DNA of 46,416 nucleotides from Chlamydiota bacterium (GCA_013288895.1 JABDAY010000010.1:1-46416); one strand, 5' to 3'. Counted from the stretch's first letter, positions 8,989 through 17,116 are shown. Notes: generated from the sequence alone by a model not told the origin. Made by a program: numbers and translations.

Positions 8989-9324
8989 GACGTATGGAGT
9001 TTGTGGCGGATCATAAGTAAGAAAGTAACAGAAGCGCTTGCAGCGCATTTCCGGGCCAAAAGATCCTCGAGCACCCCAAAAACTGCTCCTGTGACAGAAC
9101 CCTTCCCGGATCTTGTCGGTGAGACCCCGACATGCGAATCGTTAGCAGCGCTGCTTGGCTAAAGATTAGAAATAAGACAGCAAGCTTCAGTAGAATTTAA
9201 AGCTTTGTCCGGCGCAGCACGTGAGGCTGGGATACAAAATAAAATGTTCGGCATGTTTCACGACTTCTCATCCAAAATTAACTCTCGATCCAAAAGATGC
9301 AGAGGGAATTGCTACTACTTAAAA
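8989..9324 (+). pseudogene. Decayed ORF interrupted by an in-frame stop
   Basis: One reading frame stays protein-like on both sides of a single TAA at 9160-9162. Before the stop it reads a basic Ala-rich stretch and ETPTCESLAALLG; after it reads RQQASVEFKALSGAAREAG and HDFSSKI. No ATG lies at its start, and its 3' end runs straight into a dispersed repeat at 9325. I do not recognise the family. The most likely reading is a broken gene of unknown function. Confidence 0.4.
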
Positions 9325-9590
9325 CCTGTCAGCTTGTTCATTGATAAATCGATGAAGAGAAAAGCGCCGATGAATCTTGCTTCTGCCAAAACTCGCTGCC
9401 GCTCGTAAAGAAGGCCCTCTATTATCACCCCAGGATGGGGTGAAGGTATATAGCGCAGGGTGAGGATGGTCCGGAGGACCGACGCAACCCTGGGGAAAAC
9501 GCGACCCTGGGGGGACGGAGGACCAACGCGACCCTGGGGAAAACGCAACCCTGGGGGACGGAGGACCGACGCGACCCTGTGTAATGTTGT
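9325..9590. repeat. Dispersed repeat, copy 1 (left of the AAA+ gene)
   Basis: This segment matches 11258-11466 in the same orientation over most of its length: the TTGATAAATCGATGAAGA block, a block with CACCCCAGGATGGGGTGAAG, and GTATATAGCGCAGGGTGAGG. It ends in several short tandem units containing GACGCAACCCTGGGGA. It holds no credible gene. The two copies bracket the AAA+ gene exactly. Confidence 0.85.
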
Positions 9591-9649
9591 ATTTGAATTG
9601 TTTGGAATTCTGCTAGGTTGTATAAGTTTGCATAAAGAGTTTCTGAAAA

Positions 9650-11242
9650 ATGAAAAAAATTCGTTTCCTACATTCTATTATTTTGCTTGTCGCCTTGTTG
9701 AGCACACAATGTGGGAATGCCTTTGTTTCTGAGTTATATATTAATCAAAAAAAAGCATCGAAGACCCTTTCGAAAAGCAATAAAGCCGCTTTTCACGATT
9801 TAATTTCCTCTTTCTCAGCTCCTATGGATCCGATCCCCCCGGATGAATTTTTTTACACAATAGAAACTATCGACTATGAAGCGTGCCAGGTCTCTCTTAA
9901 AAATGGTGCCGTAGGTAAGCTAGGGAAGTCGTATCGAAAAGAGATTCTTCCTTGGAAGCCCTCCCATCGGCTAAAAATTTCGAAAGAAGGTAGTCGCTTC
10001 AAATTTGAGAACATAGATACTCAGAACCATGCATCGGGTGTATTTGATCCGTTTTCTAATAATACTCACGCAAACACCATTGTGCGCACCATCCAGTCTA
10101 TATTCCTCCCTGATCAGCCTGCATCTATCCAGCTGAACAATGGGATGATTTTAAAAGAGCCTAATCCAGGTGCATTGTCCACAGCCGGTTGGAAGAGTCA
10201 AGAAAAGATATTTGTTTTGCATCATGAGGGAAGTACCACCTGTTTTGATCTATGGAATACCGATCGAAACGAAGTCGTCAAAGGTTGGTGCCTCGATAAG
10301 AATTCCGAGAATGGAAATGATATCCTTTCTTTAGAGAAACGCTTGAATCAGCATGTGCTTGTACAGACAGAGGCGACAAAAAGCCTTGCCGATCGGATCT
10401 TGAATTACTCTGCTGGGCTAAACTATCCAAACAGTCCGATAGGAACATTTCTGTTTATAGGACCTACTGGAGTAGGCAAAACAGAATTAGCCAAGGCATT
10501 AGCTTCTGAGCTTTTCCAAACGCAAGCACTCCTCATTCGGCTCGATATGAGTCAATTCAGCGAACCTCATTCAATTTCTCGCCTTATCGGCGCGCCTCCA
10601 GGATATGTGGGTCATGAAAAAGGGGGGCAGTTGACTGAGGCAATTAAAGCTCACCCAAGGTCTATTGTTTTGCTCGATGAAATAGAAAAGGCTGATTCTG
10701 CTGTGCGCAAGGCATTTCTTCCGGTATTTGATGATGGGTATATCATCGATGCTAAAAACAATAAAATTTCCTGTACAAATGTCATTTTTATTATGACATC
10801 TAATCTTTGCTCGAGCGAAATGATCGAGCTTTATAAAGATGAAAGTTCTAGTGAGAATGTCTTAAAAATTATCGAACCTGTACTTATGAAAGTTCTTTCT
10901 CCTGAACTTTATAACCGTGTAGAGCCTGTATTATTTAAACCGATTGGGGAGGATGCATTCGGTAAGTTAGTCAATCTTATGCTACATACTTTGACCGCAA
11001 GGATCAGATCTCAAAAAAATATCAACATTACCATCGGTAACAGTGTGCACGAATACCTCGCTCGCCATGGCTATCATTCTACTTTAGGTGCACGCCCCTT
11101 AAAAAGGCTGATCGAAAAAAAGGTAATGGCAAGCCTAGCTTATGCAATTGTTCATGATGGCATTACTCCAGGAAGTCATGTACATCTCTCGTATAACGCT
11201 TCCGACGATTCTTGGGCCGTAGAATGGCGCCCAGCGCTTTGA
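9650..11242 (+). CDS. Exported single-AAA Clp/torsin-like ATPase
   Basis: Residues 1-24 look like a Sec signal peptide (MKKIRF, a long hydrophobic core, cleavage near GNA). Residues about 60-215 are unrecognised and seem to hold two related small beta domains, each with an LxNG turn. From about 230 the protein matches the second AAA+ module of ClpB-type Hsp100s: Walker A GPTGVGKT (271-278), pore loop GYVG (319-322), Walker B IVLLDE (339-344), sensor-1 TSN (383-385), and a C-terminal D2-small domain with LGARPLKRLIE as sensor 2. The first AAA module, the N domain and the middle coiled coil of ClpB are all absent, giving 530 residues instead of ~860. Family members unfold or remodel proteins with ATP. 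A signal peptide on a single Clp module recalls eukaryotic torsins. The ribosome site is weak (AAAGAG). Confidence 0.85.
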   Translation: MKKIRFLHSIILLVALLSTQCGNAFVSELYINQKKASKTLSKSNKAAFHDLISSFSAPMDPIPPDEFFYTIETIDYEACQVSLKNGAVGKLGKSYRKEILPWKPSHRLKISKEGSRFKFENIDTQNHASGVFDPFSNNTHANTIVRTIQSIFLPDQPASIQLNNGMILKEPNPGALSTAGWKSQEKIFVLHHEGSTTCFDLWNTDRNEVVKGWCLDKNSENGNDILSLEKRLNQHVLVQTEATKSLADRILNYSAGLNYPNSPIGTFLFIGPTGVGKTELAKALASELFQTQALLIRLDMSQFSEPHSISRLIGAPPGYVGHEKGGQLTEAIKAHPRSIVLLDEIEKADSAVRKAFLPVFDDGYIIDAKNNKISCTNVIFIMTSNLCSSEMIELYKDESSSENVLKIIEPVLMKVLSPELYNRVEPVLFKPIGEDAFGKLVNLMLHTLTARIRSQKNINITIGNSVHEYLARHGYHSTLGARPLKRLIEKKVMASLAYAIVHDGITPGSHVHLSYNASDDSWAVEWRPAL

Positions 11243-11257
11243 AAATACTGCTTAGAG

Positions 11258-11466
11258 CCTGTCAACTTGTTCATCGATAAATCGATGAAGAAAAAAAGCG
11301 CAGATAAATCTGCGCACTCCAAAAGTTCGCTAACGCCCACTAAAGAAGGTCTTATATTATCACCCCAGGATGGGGTGAAGGTATATAGCGCAGGGTGAGG
11401 ATGGTCCGTAGGACCGACGCAACCCTGTGGAAGACGCAACCCTGGGGAAGACGCAACCCTGGGGAA
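11258..11466. repeat. Dispersed repeat, copy 2 (right of the AAA+ gene)
   Basis: This is the second copy of the repeat at 9325-9590, in direct orientation and starting 15 bases after the ATPase stop codon. It shares CCTGTC(A/C), the ATCGATAAATCGATGAAGA-like block, CACCCCAGGATGGGGTGAAG and the GACGCAACCCTGGGGA tandem units. It contains no gene. Confidence 0.85.
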
Positions 11467-11483
11467 CCCGACGGGTTCCCGCG

Positions 11484-11556
11484 GATAAGCCACGTTTAGT
11501 GGCTTTCTTCATCGGCAATAAAAAAACCTTCTAAGGAGGGCTTTTTTATACAGGCA
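11484..11556 (-). terminator. Hairpin plus TTCATCGGCAATAAAAAA element
   Basis: A small AAGCCAC/GTGGCTT hairpin is followed by TTCATCGGCAATAAAAAA and a short CCTT/AAGG stem. The same arrangement recurs at 14695-14760. On the minus strand the T-run follows the second stem, so it could end the transcript of the 119-residue gene to its right. The terminator role is inferred. Confidence 0.45.
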
Positions 11557-11605
11557 TGAGGAAGCTCTTTTTCTAAAAACGAATGAAAAGCCTCTGCACT
11601 TTGAA

Positions 11606-11965
11606 TTAGATAGGAAGAGTAAATTTCGAGCCATCAATTACAAAGACTTTTGGGATATACTCACACATTCTCCTTGCATCTTGTCTGAATACTTCCCACT
11701 CATTCTTTGTTATAGGATAAGCCTGCTCTGTTAGAAAAGAATGGGCTCCTTCTTTGAATTTAATACCTATACCCATTTTAGGCTGAACGATCCCTGCCTC
11801 TCTTGCTATTTTGGCCATTTTTTCAGCAAACTCTTCGTAGGTACCTTCATCCATCGAACCAAGTGTTGCAATTGCATTTTTTTCAAGCTCTGCCACAGTC
11901 ATTAGATATGTCGGACCACAATGTACTACCTTTGAAGATTGTACCCCTGTTGATTGATTTGCCAT
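11606..11965 (-). CDS. Small conserved protein, paralogue of the gene at 15072-15428
   Basis: The 119-residue protein is about three quarters identical to the one at 15072-15428. It has no signal peptide, helix-rich sequence (VAELEKNAIATLGSMDEGTYEEFAEKM), a FKEGAHSFL motif and the C-terminal end IDGSKFTLPI. A GGAG ribosome site lies 6 bases before the ATG. DNA similarity between the copies continues past the stop codon for about 35 bases, so the duplication included 3' flanking sequence. I do not recognise the family. Confidence 0.75.
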   Translation of the reverse strand: MANQSTGVQSSKVVHCGPTYLMTVAELEKNAIATLGSMDEGTYEEFAEKMAKIAREAGIVQPKMGIGIKFKEGAHSFLTEQAYPITKNEWEVFRQDARRMCEYIPKVFVIDGSKFTLPI

Positions 11966-12354
11966 AAAATCTCCTATGTTAAGTTAAGCATTTTTTTATT
12001 AATACATATTATACCAAATTATATACATAAAAATCAAGTACAAAAAATATTTTAACGGAATTATAATGGGACATATTGACCCCCTGGCCCTTACAAAACA
12101 GATAAACTTAAGGTGCTTTGGAGAGGTTTTTCAGGAAAAGTTGTTCAATTGCTTGAGGATTTTCCTTAACCGATTGGAAGAAAGCTGGTTATGAATAAGC
12201 TCTAAGCTGGTAGCGATGGCCTTAGGGAGAGGGATCCGCTGGCCTTGTATTCTGGCCCGCCCGAACGATTGCCATGCCTAACAAAAAGCCAAATAGAGGA
12301 AATTCAACTTAAAGCTTGAGATCGCTTGCTTTAAATGACTTTTCTTTGATATCT
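11966..12354. other. Intergenic region with a possible transposase remnant
   Basis: The first 90 bases are AT-rich and probably hold the promoter of the minus-strand gene. On the minus strand, roughly 12285 to 12145, a frame reads WQSFGRARIQGQRIPLPKA and then LRKILKQLNNF before a stop. This could be the C-terminal scrap of a transposase, but I cannot name the family. Nothing else is recognisable. Confidence 0.3.
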
Positions 12355-13596
12355 ATGTCGTTAATGGTTAATTCTTCGCAAGAAATCCGTTCCCCCTGGC
12401 AAGAGGTCGATAAGATTCAGTGGCCTATTTTGATGAATGACATTACCTGCGATGTGGCGATTGTGGGTGGGGGAATATCAGGCATTGCAACGCTTTATTA
12501 CTTGATGACTGAAACAGATAAGCATGTTGTCCTTGTAGAGAAGAAGACGATTGCAAGCGGTGCAACAGGGAACAATGCCGGATTTGCGTGGCCACATATC
12601 GAGCGTTCAGTAAGTGAACTTGTGGAAGAATTTGGGTTTGATCTTGTAAAAGAAGCTTTTTTGGAGTTAGATCAAGGATGGGATGAGTATGTAAAAATCA
12701 ACAAACTCCTTGGCCTTGAGAACAATGTAAAACTTTTAGGAAATGCAGGATTTGCCTTTACTGATAGAGCGACATTACAGCAGGCCTTGGCTGAGGGCGC
12801 TATTTTTCGAAAGATGGGTCGAAATAAATGGGAATTTTTCGTCTCTGAAGAAATCGAGGTGGTGGGTGAAGGGATTCACCATGTTCCTCGAGAAGTCATT
12901 TTAGAAAAACTCCAAACGATCGATCCTTCTTATATCGCTCTTCTCCATGACACAGTTAACAGGGCTCGAACGAACACTTATTTGTTCTGCGGGCGCCTTT
13001 TGGAATATCTCAAACATCATTTCCCTGATCGGTTTGAAGTATATGAGCAGACTGAAATCACTCATATGGATAAGAATATCTTACATCATTCTTTAGGTAC
13101 AATCATCGCTGAAGATATTGTTTTATGTACAAATGGCTATAGCAGCAAAGTAACTCCGCGAGCGGCGTATGTGGCAGCCTGTACCACTTCGTTACCTGAA
13201 GATTATTCAGCGGCATTCATCACTCTTGCTGATCCGTCGGTCCCTTATTGGCATGTAACAAATTGCAATTCTCTAACAGTTATGGCTGGACCGGACTATG
13301 AACGTCCTGTTCTTGATCGAAACGAATGGAACCGAAGCTTTTTCGAGCTCAGTCAATTTTTCCAAAAAACCTACGGTCTAAATCCCTCTTTTAAATACCA
13401 ATGGTTCGGTATCCAGGGTTACACCAAAAATGGTCTTCGGTGGGTAGGCCAGGATAGCGAGAACTCCCATCTTTGGTACAACTTAGGATGCAATGGTATA
13501 GGGATTGTTCATGCAATTGCCGGAGGGAAGCGCATCGCAAGGTTGCTCAATGGTGAATTGTTAGGCCCCTCTCTATTTTCTGCGTTCAGATCTTGA
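12355..13596 (+). CDS. FAD-dependent oxidoreductase of the DAO / PuuB-like family
   Basis: The protein binds FAD through an N-terminal Rossmann motif (DVAIVGGGISG, residues ~33-43), followed by the acidic VEK end of strand 2 and GATGNNAGF. The C-terminal half has the DAO-family signature around GIQGYTKNGLRWVG and the closing CNGIGIVHAIAGGKRIA. Members oxidise amines or amino acids; the GNNAGFAWP segment resembles gamma-glutamylputrescine oxidase-type proteins. The substrate cannot be read from sequence. The reading frame extends to a TTG at 12316, but ATG at 12355 or 12364 is more plausible; no clear ribosome site decides. It seems to stand alone, with a palindrome about 45 bp downstream. Confidence 0.8.
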   Translation: MSLMVNSSQEIRSPWQEVDKIQWPILMNDITCDVAIVGGGISGIATLYYLMTETDKHVVLVEKKTIASGATGNNAGFAWPHIERSVSELVEEFGFDLVKEAFLELDQGWDEYVKINKLLGLENNVKLLGNAGFAFTDRATLQQALAEGAIFRKMGRNKWEFFVSEEIEVVGEGIHHVPREVILEKLQTIDPSYIALLHDTVNRARTNTYLFCGRLLEYLKHHFPDRFEVYEQTEITHMDKNILHHSLGTIIAEDIVLCTNGYSSKVTPRAAYVAACTTSLPEDYSAAFITLADPSVPYWHVTNCNSLTVMAGPDYERPVLDRNEWNRSFFELSQFFQKTYGLNPSFKYQWFGIQGYTKNGLRWVGQDSENSHLWYNLGCNGIGIVHAIAGGKRIARLLNGELLGPSLFSAFRS

Positions 13597-13639
13597 GGTG
13601 CAAAGATGAAAGGAATTTAAGGGAAAGCTCCAGTTTTTT

Positions 13640-13745
13640 CCAATCAAAAGTTCTGATTACGTCCGATTGCCTGCAAAACAAAAGCTCCCCTATGGGGGAG
13701 CTTTTGTTTTGCAGGCAATCGGACGTAATCAGAACTTTTGATTGG
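13640..13745. repeat. Perfect palindrome, 51-bp arms and 4-base loop
   Basis: Positions 13640-13690 and 13695-13745 are exact reverse complements, separated by TATG. The core (AAAAGCTCCCC, loop, GGGGAGCTTTT) is a classical rho-independent terminator with a T-rich tail in both directions. The outer 30 or so base pairs extend the stem far beyond a terminator's needs. It lies between the oxidoreductase and the dinD fragment and has no coding frame of its own. Confidence 0.95.
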
Positions 13746-13818
13746 CAAGAACTCGAGAAAAAGCTTAAACTTTTCTCTTTATCATCTTGTTATAATAAAC
13801 CATTTGGAGTGCAGGCCT

Positions 13819-14187
13819 ATGGACCAGTCTAACGATCAAATTGCAGTACCATCGAATCTATCGTTTGAGTCTCTTAAAAAGCTCAATCAACACGGCACAG
13901 AATATTGGAGTGCTCGGGATTTACAGCCTTTATTAGGATATGCCAAATGGCAACGATTCGAAAATGCAATCAAGAAAGCTATGCAGTCATGTAAACAGTC
14001 TGGAAACAACCCTGAGCATCACTTTACCGGGGCCGGTAAACAGATCGAATTTGGCAAAGGTGCTACTCAAATGGTTGAAGATTACCACCTCTCACGCTTC
14101 GCATGCTACCTGATTGCTCAAAATGGCGACCCAAGAAAGCCAGAAATTGCCCATGCGCAAAAATACTTTGCAATTGATATAATTTAA
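13819..14187 (+). pseudogene. dinD: dinD-like gene, 3' truncated
   Basis: The 122-residue product matches the N-terminus of DNA-damage-inducible protein D: YWSARDLQPLLGY, WQRFENAIKKA, HHFTG, GDPRKPEIAHAQKYFA. Full-length DinD is about 270 residues; here the similarity stops at KYFA and the frame ends six codons later. The ATG at 13819 follows GGAG with 9 bases of spacing. The 3' end overlaps the 3' end of the HNH gene on the other strand, and a rearrangement junction near 14170 probably created both ends. DinD modulates RecA filaments in E. coli. Confidence 0.8.
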
Positions 14188-14427
14188 AAAAGTATCGAGA
14201 TCATTTTTGAAGGTCCTATTTAATTCTTCGTTTGGGCCCTTGCCAAGATTGCATAGAATACAAAGAGTTTGAAGATTTGATAAGTCATTCGCGCCCCCCT
14301 TTGCAACGGGAATTATGTGATCAACATGCAATGCAACACCAGATTTGCCACAAATTTTACAGGTATAAAGATCTCTCTTCCATACTTCTAGCCGCTTTTT
14401 TGGTCCTATGTATTCTCTTTTACTCAT
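14092..14427 (-). CDS. HNH endonuclease, C-terminus replaced at a junction with dinD
   Basis: The first 75 residues form a compact HNH nuclease: CKICG, then HVDHIIPVAKGG with the catalytic His pair, NLQTLCILCN with the second Cys pair, and K. The core is intact. From about residue 86 onward the frame runs antisense through the dinD fragment, so the last 25 residues are not original. The ATG has no obvious ribosome site. Small HNH proteins like this occur as homing or phage nucleases. It starts 25 bases left of the island's att repeat. Confidence 0.65.
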   Translation of the reverse strand: MSKREYIGPKKRLEVWKRDLYTCKICGKSGVALHVDHIIPVAKGGANDLSNLQTLCILCNLGKGPNEELNRTFKNDLDTFLNYINCKVFLRMGNFWLSWVAILSNQVACEA

Positions 14428-14451
14428 TTGTTTTAAATTTGTGTATTTTAT

Positions 14452-14468
14452 TGCCGATGATCGGACTC
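14452..14468 (-). repeat. Distal att repeat (tRNA-Leu 3' end copy)
   Basis: TGCCGATGATCGGACTC is identical to 21752-21768. Read on the minus strand it is the T-loop to discriminator end of tRNA-Leu(CAA). The match stops on both sides, as expected for a crossover core. Confidence 0.75.
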
Positions 14469-14726
14469 CGGGTCCCCCGCCGGCCAGCTATGCTGGCTTC
14501 GAGTCTGAACGAAAGCCACGCAGCTGGCTTTCTTCATCGGATCCGGGCTCTCCCCGCCGGTTCGCAGACAAGCTGCTCACTTCGGGTCTAATCGGACTCC
14601 TCTTCCGCGGGCGGCGGGGCCGTCCCGTCAGTCAGAGCCGGCCAGCCTCGGTTTTTGCTGCGCAAAAACAACGAGGCTGGCTTCGAGTCCGAACGAAAGC
14701 CACGCAGGTGGCTTTCTTCATCGGCA
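14469..14726. repeat. GC-rich hairpin repeats
   Basis: This GC-rich block has two copies of a unit containing GCTTCGAGTC(T/C)GAACGAAAGCCACGCAG (first half) and a GAAAGCCAC/GTGGCTTTC hairpin followed by TTCATCGG. A separate CCAGCCTCG / CGAGGCTGG hairpin surrounds TTTTTGCTGCGCAAAAA. Part of the unit also occurs at 11484-11520. The long open frame through it is only hairpin sequence. Confidence 0.7.
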
Positions 14727-14760
14727 ATAAAAAAGCCCTCCTGCGGAGGGCTATTTTATT
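14727..14760 (-). terminator. Rho-independent-type terminator
   Basis: The stem AGCCCTCC / GGAGGGCT (14734-14752) has a 3-base loop and is flanked by A-rich sequence on the left, so the minus strand reads a stem and then TTTTTTATT. It would end leftward transcripts such as the 118-residue gene. A weaker T-run on the plus strand makes it possibly bidirectional. Confidence 0.7.
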
Positions 14761-15071
14761 GCCCAGCACCGGAGCGTTCTCGAACCAATTTCTCGAGGGA
14801 ATGAAGCAACTTTATGAACTTGAGCCATTTATCAAGGCAAAGCCGTACCTCACAAATCAGTGGGAAAAAGGAGGAAAACTTACTAAAACTGCCTCTTGAC
14901 CGAGAGAATTCATCAAAACCTGTCTTCCCTCATACGAAATAGAACTTTATCTTCAAGGATAGATTAGAAGAATAGAATCAATTTTATCTTTTTGAGATTT
15001 TTTGAAAAACAGGGAACAGGGAAAGGGAGGCCCTTTTTCTAAAAATGAATAAAGAGCCTCTGCAATTTGCA
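14761..15071. other. Non-coding stretch with a possible gene scrap
   Basis: A frame at about 14801-14899 reads MKQLYELEPFIKAKPYL and NQWEKGGKL before a stop; it has no ribosome site and no recognisable family. The last 35 bases repeat the 3' flank of the paralogous gene at 11606. Otherwise I see nothing here. Confidence 0.4.
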
Positions 15072-15428
15072 TTAAATAGGAAGCGTAAATTTCGAGCCAT
15101 CAATTACAAAGACTTTTGGGATATATTCACACATTGTCTCTGCATCTTTCTTGAATACCGCCCACTCATTTTTTGTAATAGGATAAGCCTGCTCTTTCAA
15201 AAAGGAATGAGCCCCCTCTTTGAATTTAATGCCTATACCCATTTTAGGCTGAACGATCCCCGCTTCTTTTGCTATTTTGAGCATTTTTTCAGCGAAATCT
15301 TCGTAAGTACCTTCATCCATTGAGCCAAGTTTTGCAATTGCATTTTCTTCAAGCTCAGCTACAGTCCATAGATATTTCGGGCCAAAATACATTACTCCCG
15401 AGGGTAATCCCGTTGATTGACTTGCCAT
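15072..15428 (-). CDS. Small conserved protein, paralogue of the gene at 11606-11965
   Basis: The product has 118 residues and shares MDEGTYE(D/E)FAEKM, EAGIVQPKMGIGIKFKEGAH and the IDGSKFTLPI end with its copy 3.5 kb to the left. A GGAGG ribosome site is 4 bases from the ATG. It is inside the island next to the distal att end, whereas its copy lies outside. Family unknown; no export signal or membrane segment is visible. Confidence 0.75.
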   Translation of the reverse strand: MASQSTGLPSGVMYFGPKYLWTVAELEENAIAKLGSMDEGTYEDFAEKMLKIAKEAGIVQPKMGIGIKFKEGAHSFLKEQAYPITKNEWAVFKKDAETMCEYIPKVFVIDGSKFTLPI

Positions 15429-15555
15429 AAAACCTCCATTGATAAATTTTTTATAGTCAAGGGAGCATTATAACCCATGCAGCAAAATCAGGGAACTCGC
15501 AAAATATATTTTAACAAATTTTGATAGTAGGAGGGATAATGGGTTGGTAGAGATT

Positions 15556-16179
15556 TTAGTGAAAAAAATATTTCCAAACAGGATCACCGAATTGCACCCA
15601 AAAATACCCAAATAAGCAAACAGCAAAAAAAAGTCCGCATACAGTCAATAGACAGCGACTTATCCATCGAAACCCTCTTGCTATTCTTGGATTCAAAAAG
15701 TCTCTCCGTAACAAGATAACGCTATTATCATCAGGTATGATCTGAAAAGAGAAAGAACTACCACAAGAAGGATGCGGTTCTTGTGAAGCAAAATGATCTA
15801 TTTTCAGGAATCCTTCAATTGGCACCAAAGTCTTTTTGTACTTCTGCCTCGATTCGAGGTCGAATTTTTCTTCTCCACAAGAAACGTCTCTATTCCATCC
15901 GCCTTGCAAAGCTTGATTCACGGGATATGCTTGTACCCAGCCATCATCTGATTGCATACAGGATATTACAATTTTCACGGACAAAGGCGTTTCCCATAAG
16001 TTTTCGATGAGCCAAGACACCTTCGATTCTACTATTCTTCCTTTGGGCTGACTACCAGAACAGAGATCTGGAGTTATGTCTGTGTAGCCAAACCTGAGCA
16101 CCTTCAATCCAAAAAGTCGAGGTATAGATGGGAAATAACCACCTATCCAAATAAGAATTTTATTTCTTAAATACTTCAT
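15556..16179 (-). CDS. Hypothetical protein with a C-terminal membrane anchor
   Basis: The 207-residue protein starts at an ATG 7 bases after GGAGG. Most of it is soluble with beta-rich segments (SKVSWLIENLWETPLSVKIVIS). One strong hydrophobic helix lies near residues 176-196 (CLLTVCGLFFAVCLFGYFWV), leaving a short C-terminal tail. A second weak hydrophobic stretch is at the N-terminus. I do not recognise a family. It is divergent from the AbiE pair. Confidence 0.7.
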   Translation of the reverse strand: MKYLRNKILIWIGGYFPSIPRLFGLKVLRFGYTDITPDLCSGSQPKGRIVESKVSWLIENLWETPLSVKIVISCMQSDDGWVQAYPVNQALQGGWNRDVSCGEEKFDLESRQKYKKTLVPIEGFLKIDHFASQEPHPSCGSSFSFQIIPDDNSVILLRRDFLNPRIARGFRWISRCLLTVCGLFFAVCLFGYFWVQFGDPVWKYFFH

Positions 16180-16249
16180 GCCAAGCCTCCTAGCCTAAAG
16201 GGGTGAAGGGTAATTTATAGCAGGTCCTCGAATTAAAGGAAATTTTTAT

Positions 16250-17116
16250 TTGAAGAAAAACTCCTTAACCACTAAGATTATTAGTAGTTACAGGGAATAT
16301 CTTCAAGTCATGAACATGGAAACATTTCTAGCTCATAATCAGGTATTTACGACAAAAGAATTGAGGGCTGAGCTTAGAATGGAGAAAGCGAATAGCACTC
16401 TAGATAACTTACTAGCCTATCATCTTCGACAAGGCCATATCATCCGAATTCGAAAGGGCCTTTATTACACAATTCCTAGGGGGGCTGACGCAAAAACTCA
16501 TCCTATCGATCCTTATCTAATCGCCAGTAAAATGACTGCTGACGCCACTTTGGCATACCATACATCTTTGGGTTTTCATGGGAAGCTGCATTCTCTACGA
16601 ACTGATTTTATCTATATTACTCAGAGAAAATTAAAGCCTCCTTTTGTTTTTCGTGATATCTCTTTTAAAGGCATTTCTATCCCCAAAGGAACTCTAGCTA
16701 GTCCAGCTTTCGGTATTGAAATTATCGATTATCAGGGATGTAAGCTTCGGGTTACAACTTTAGAACGCACTTTTGTGGATATTCTTGATAGACCTACTCT
16801 GATTGGTAATTGGGAAGAAATTTGGCGTTCCTTAGAATCTATTGAATATCTCAACCTTCAGCAGGTACTGGCTTATGCAAAACTTCTAAATAACGCGACT
16901 ACTTATGCTCGAATAGCATTTTTTCTTGATCAACACCGTGATACATTTAGTCTTTCAGAAAAAGATTTAGCAACTTTTGATAATTTTATACCCAAAAGCC
17001 CTCATTATTTAGATCTCCATAATAAAGGGCCAAATCAGCTTATTGCTAGATGGAATCTTATCGTTCCAAAATCATTACTCCAGAGAACTTGGGAAGAACC
17101 TCATGAAAATTTCTAA
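16250..17116 (+). CDS. AbiEi-like antitoxin / regulator
   Basis: The protein carries an N-terminal winged helix-turn-helix (FTTKELRAELRM, then LLAYHLRQGHIIRIRKGLYY) and a C-terminal domain with YLIASKMTADATLAYHTSLGFHG and LERTFVDILDRP, as in AbiEi antitoxins and related regulators. AbiEi represses its own operon and counteracts the AbiEii nucleotidyltransferase, a type IV toxin-antitoxin used against phage. Its 3' end overlaps the toxin start by 14 bases. The start at TTG 16250 has a GGA site 8-9 bases upstream; ATG 16310 is an alternative. At 288 residues it is typical. Confidence 0.82.
   Translation: MKKNSLTTKIISSYREYLQVMNMETFLAHNQVFTTKELRAELRMEKANSTLDNLLAYHLRQGHIIRIRKGLYYTIPRGADAKTHPIDPYLIASKMTADATLAYHTSLGFHGKLHSLRTDFIYITQRKLKPPFVFRDISFKGISIPKGTLASPAFGIEIIDYQGCKLRVTTLERTFVDILDRPTLIGNWEEIWRSLESIEYLNLQQVLAYAKLLNNATTYARIAFFLDQHRDTFSLSEKDLATFDNFIPKSPHYLDLHNKGPNQLIARWNLIVPKSLLQRTWEEPHENF

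Noticed and set aside
9315..9548. Minus-strand frame coding repetitive Pro/Gly/Arg sequence
   Set aside because: It lies wholly in the dispersed repeat, and a related frame appears in the second copy at 11176-11493; there is no start signal or family.
12100..12290. Complete insertion sequence
   Set aside because: Only about 45 codons of possible transposase-like sequence remain, and no terminal inverted repeats were found.
13593..13832. Frame through the 51-bp-arm palindrome
   Set aside because: It is explained by the palindrome and has no start signal or protein-like composition.
14408..14899. Long plus-strand open frame through the GC-rich hairpin region
   Set aside because: It consists mainly of hairpin repeats and a terminator; the protein is compositionally odd and crosses the att repeat.
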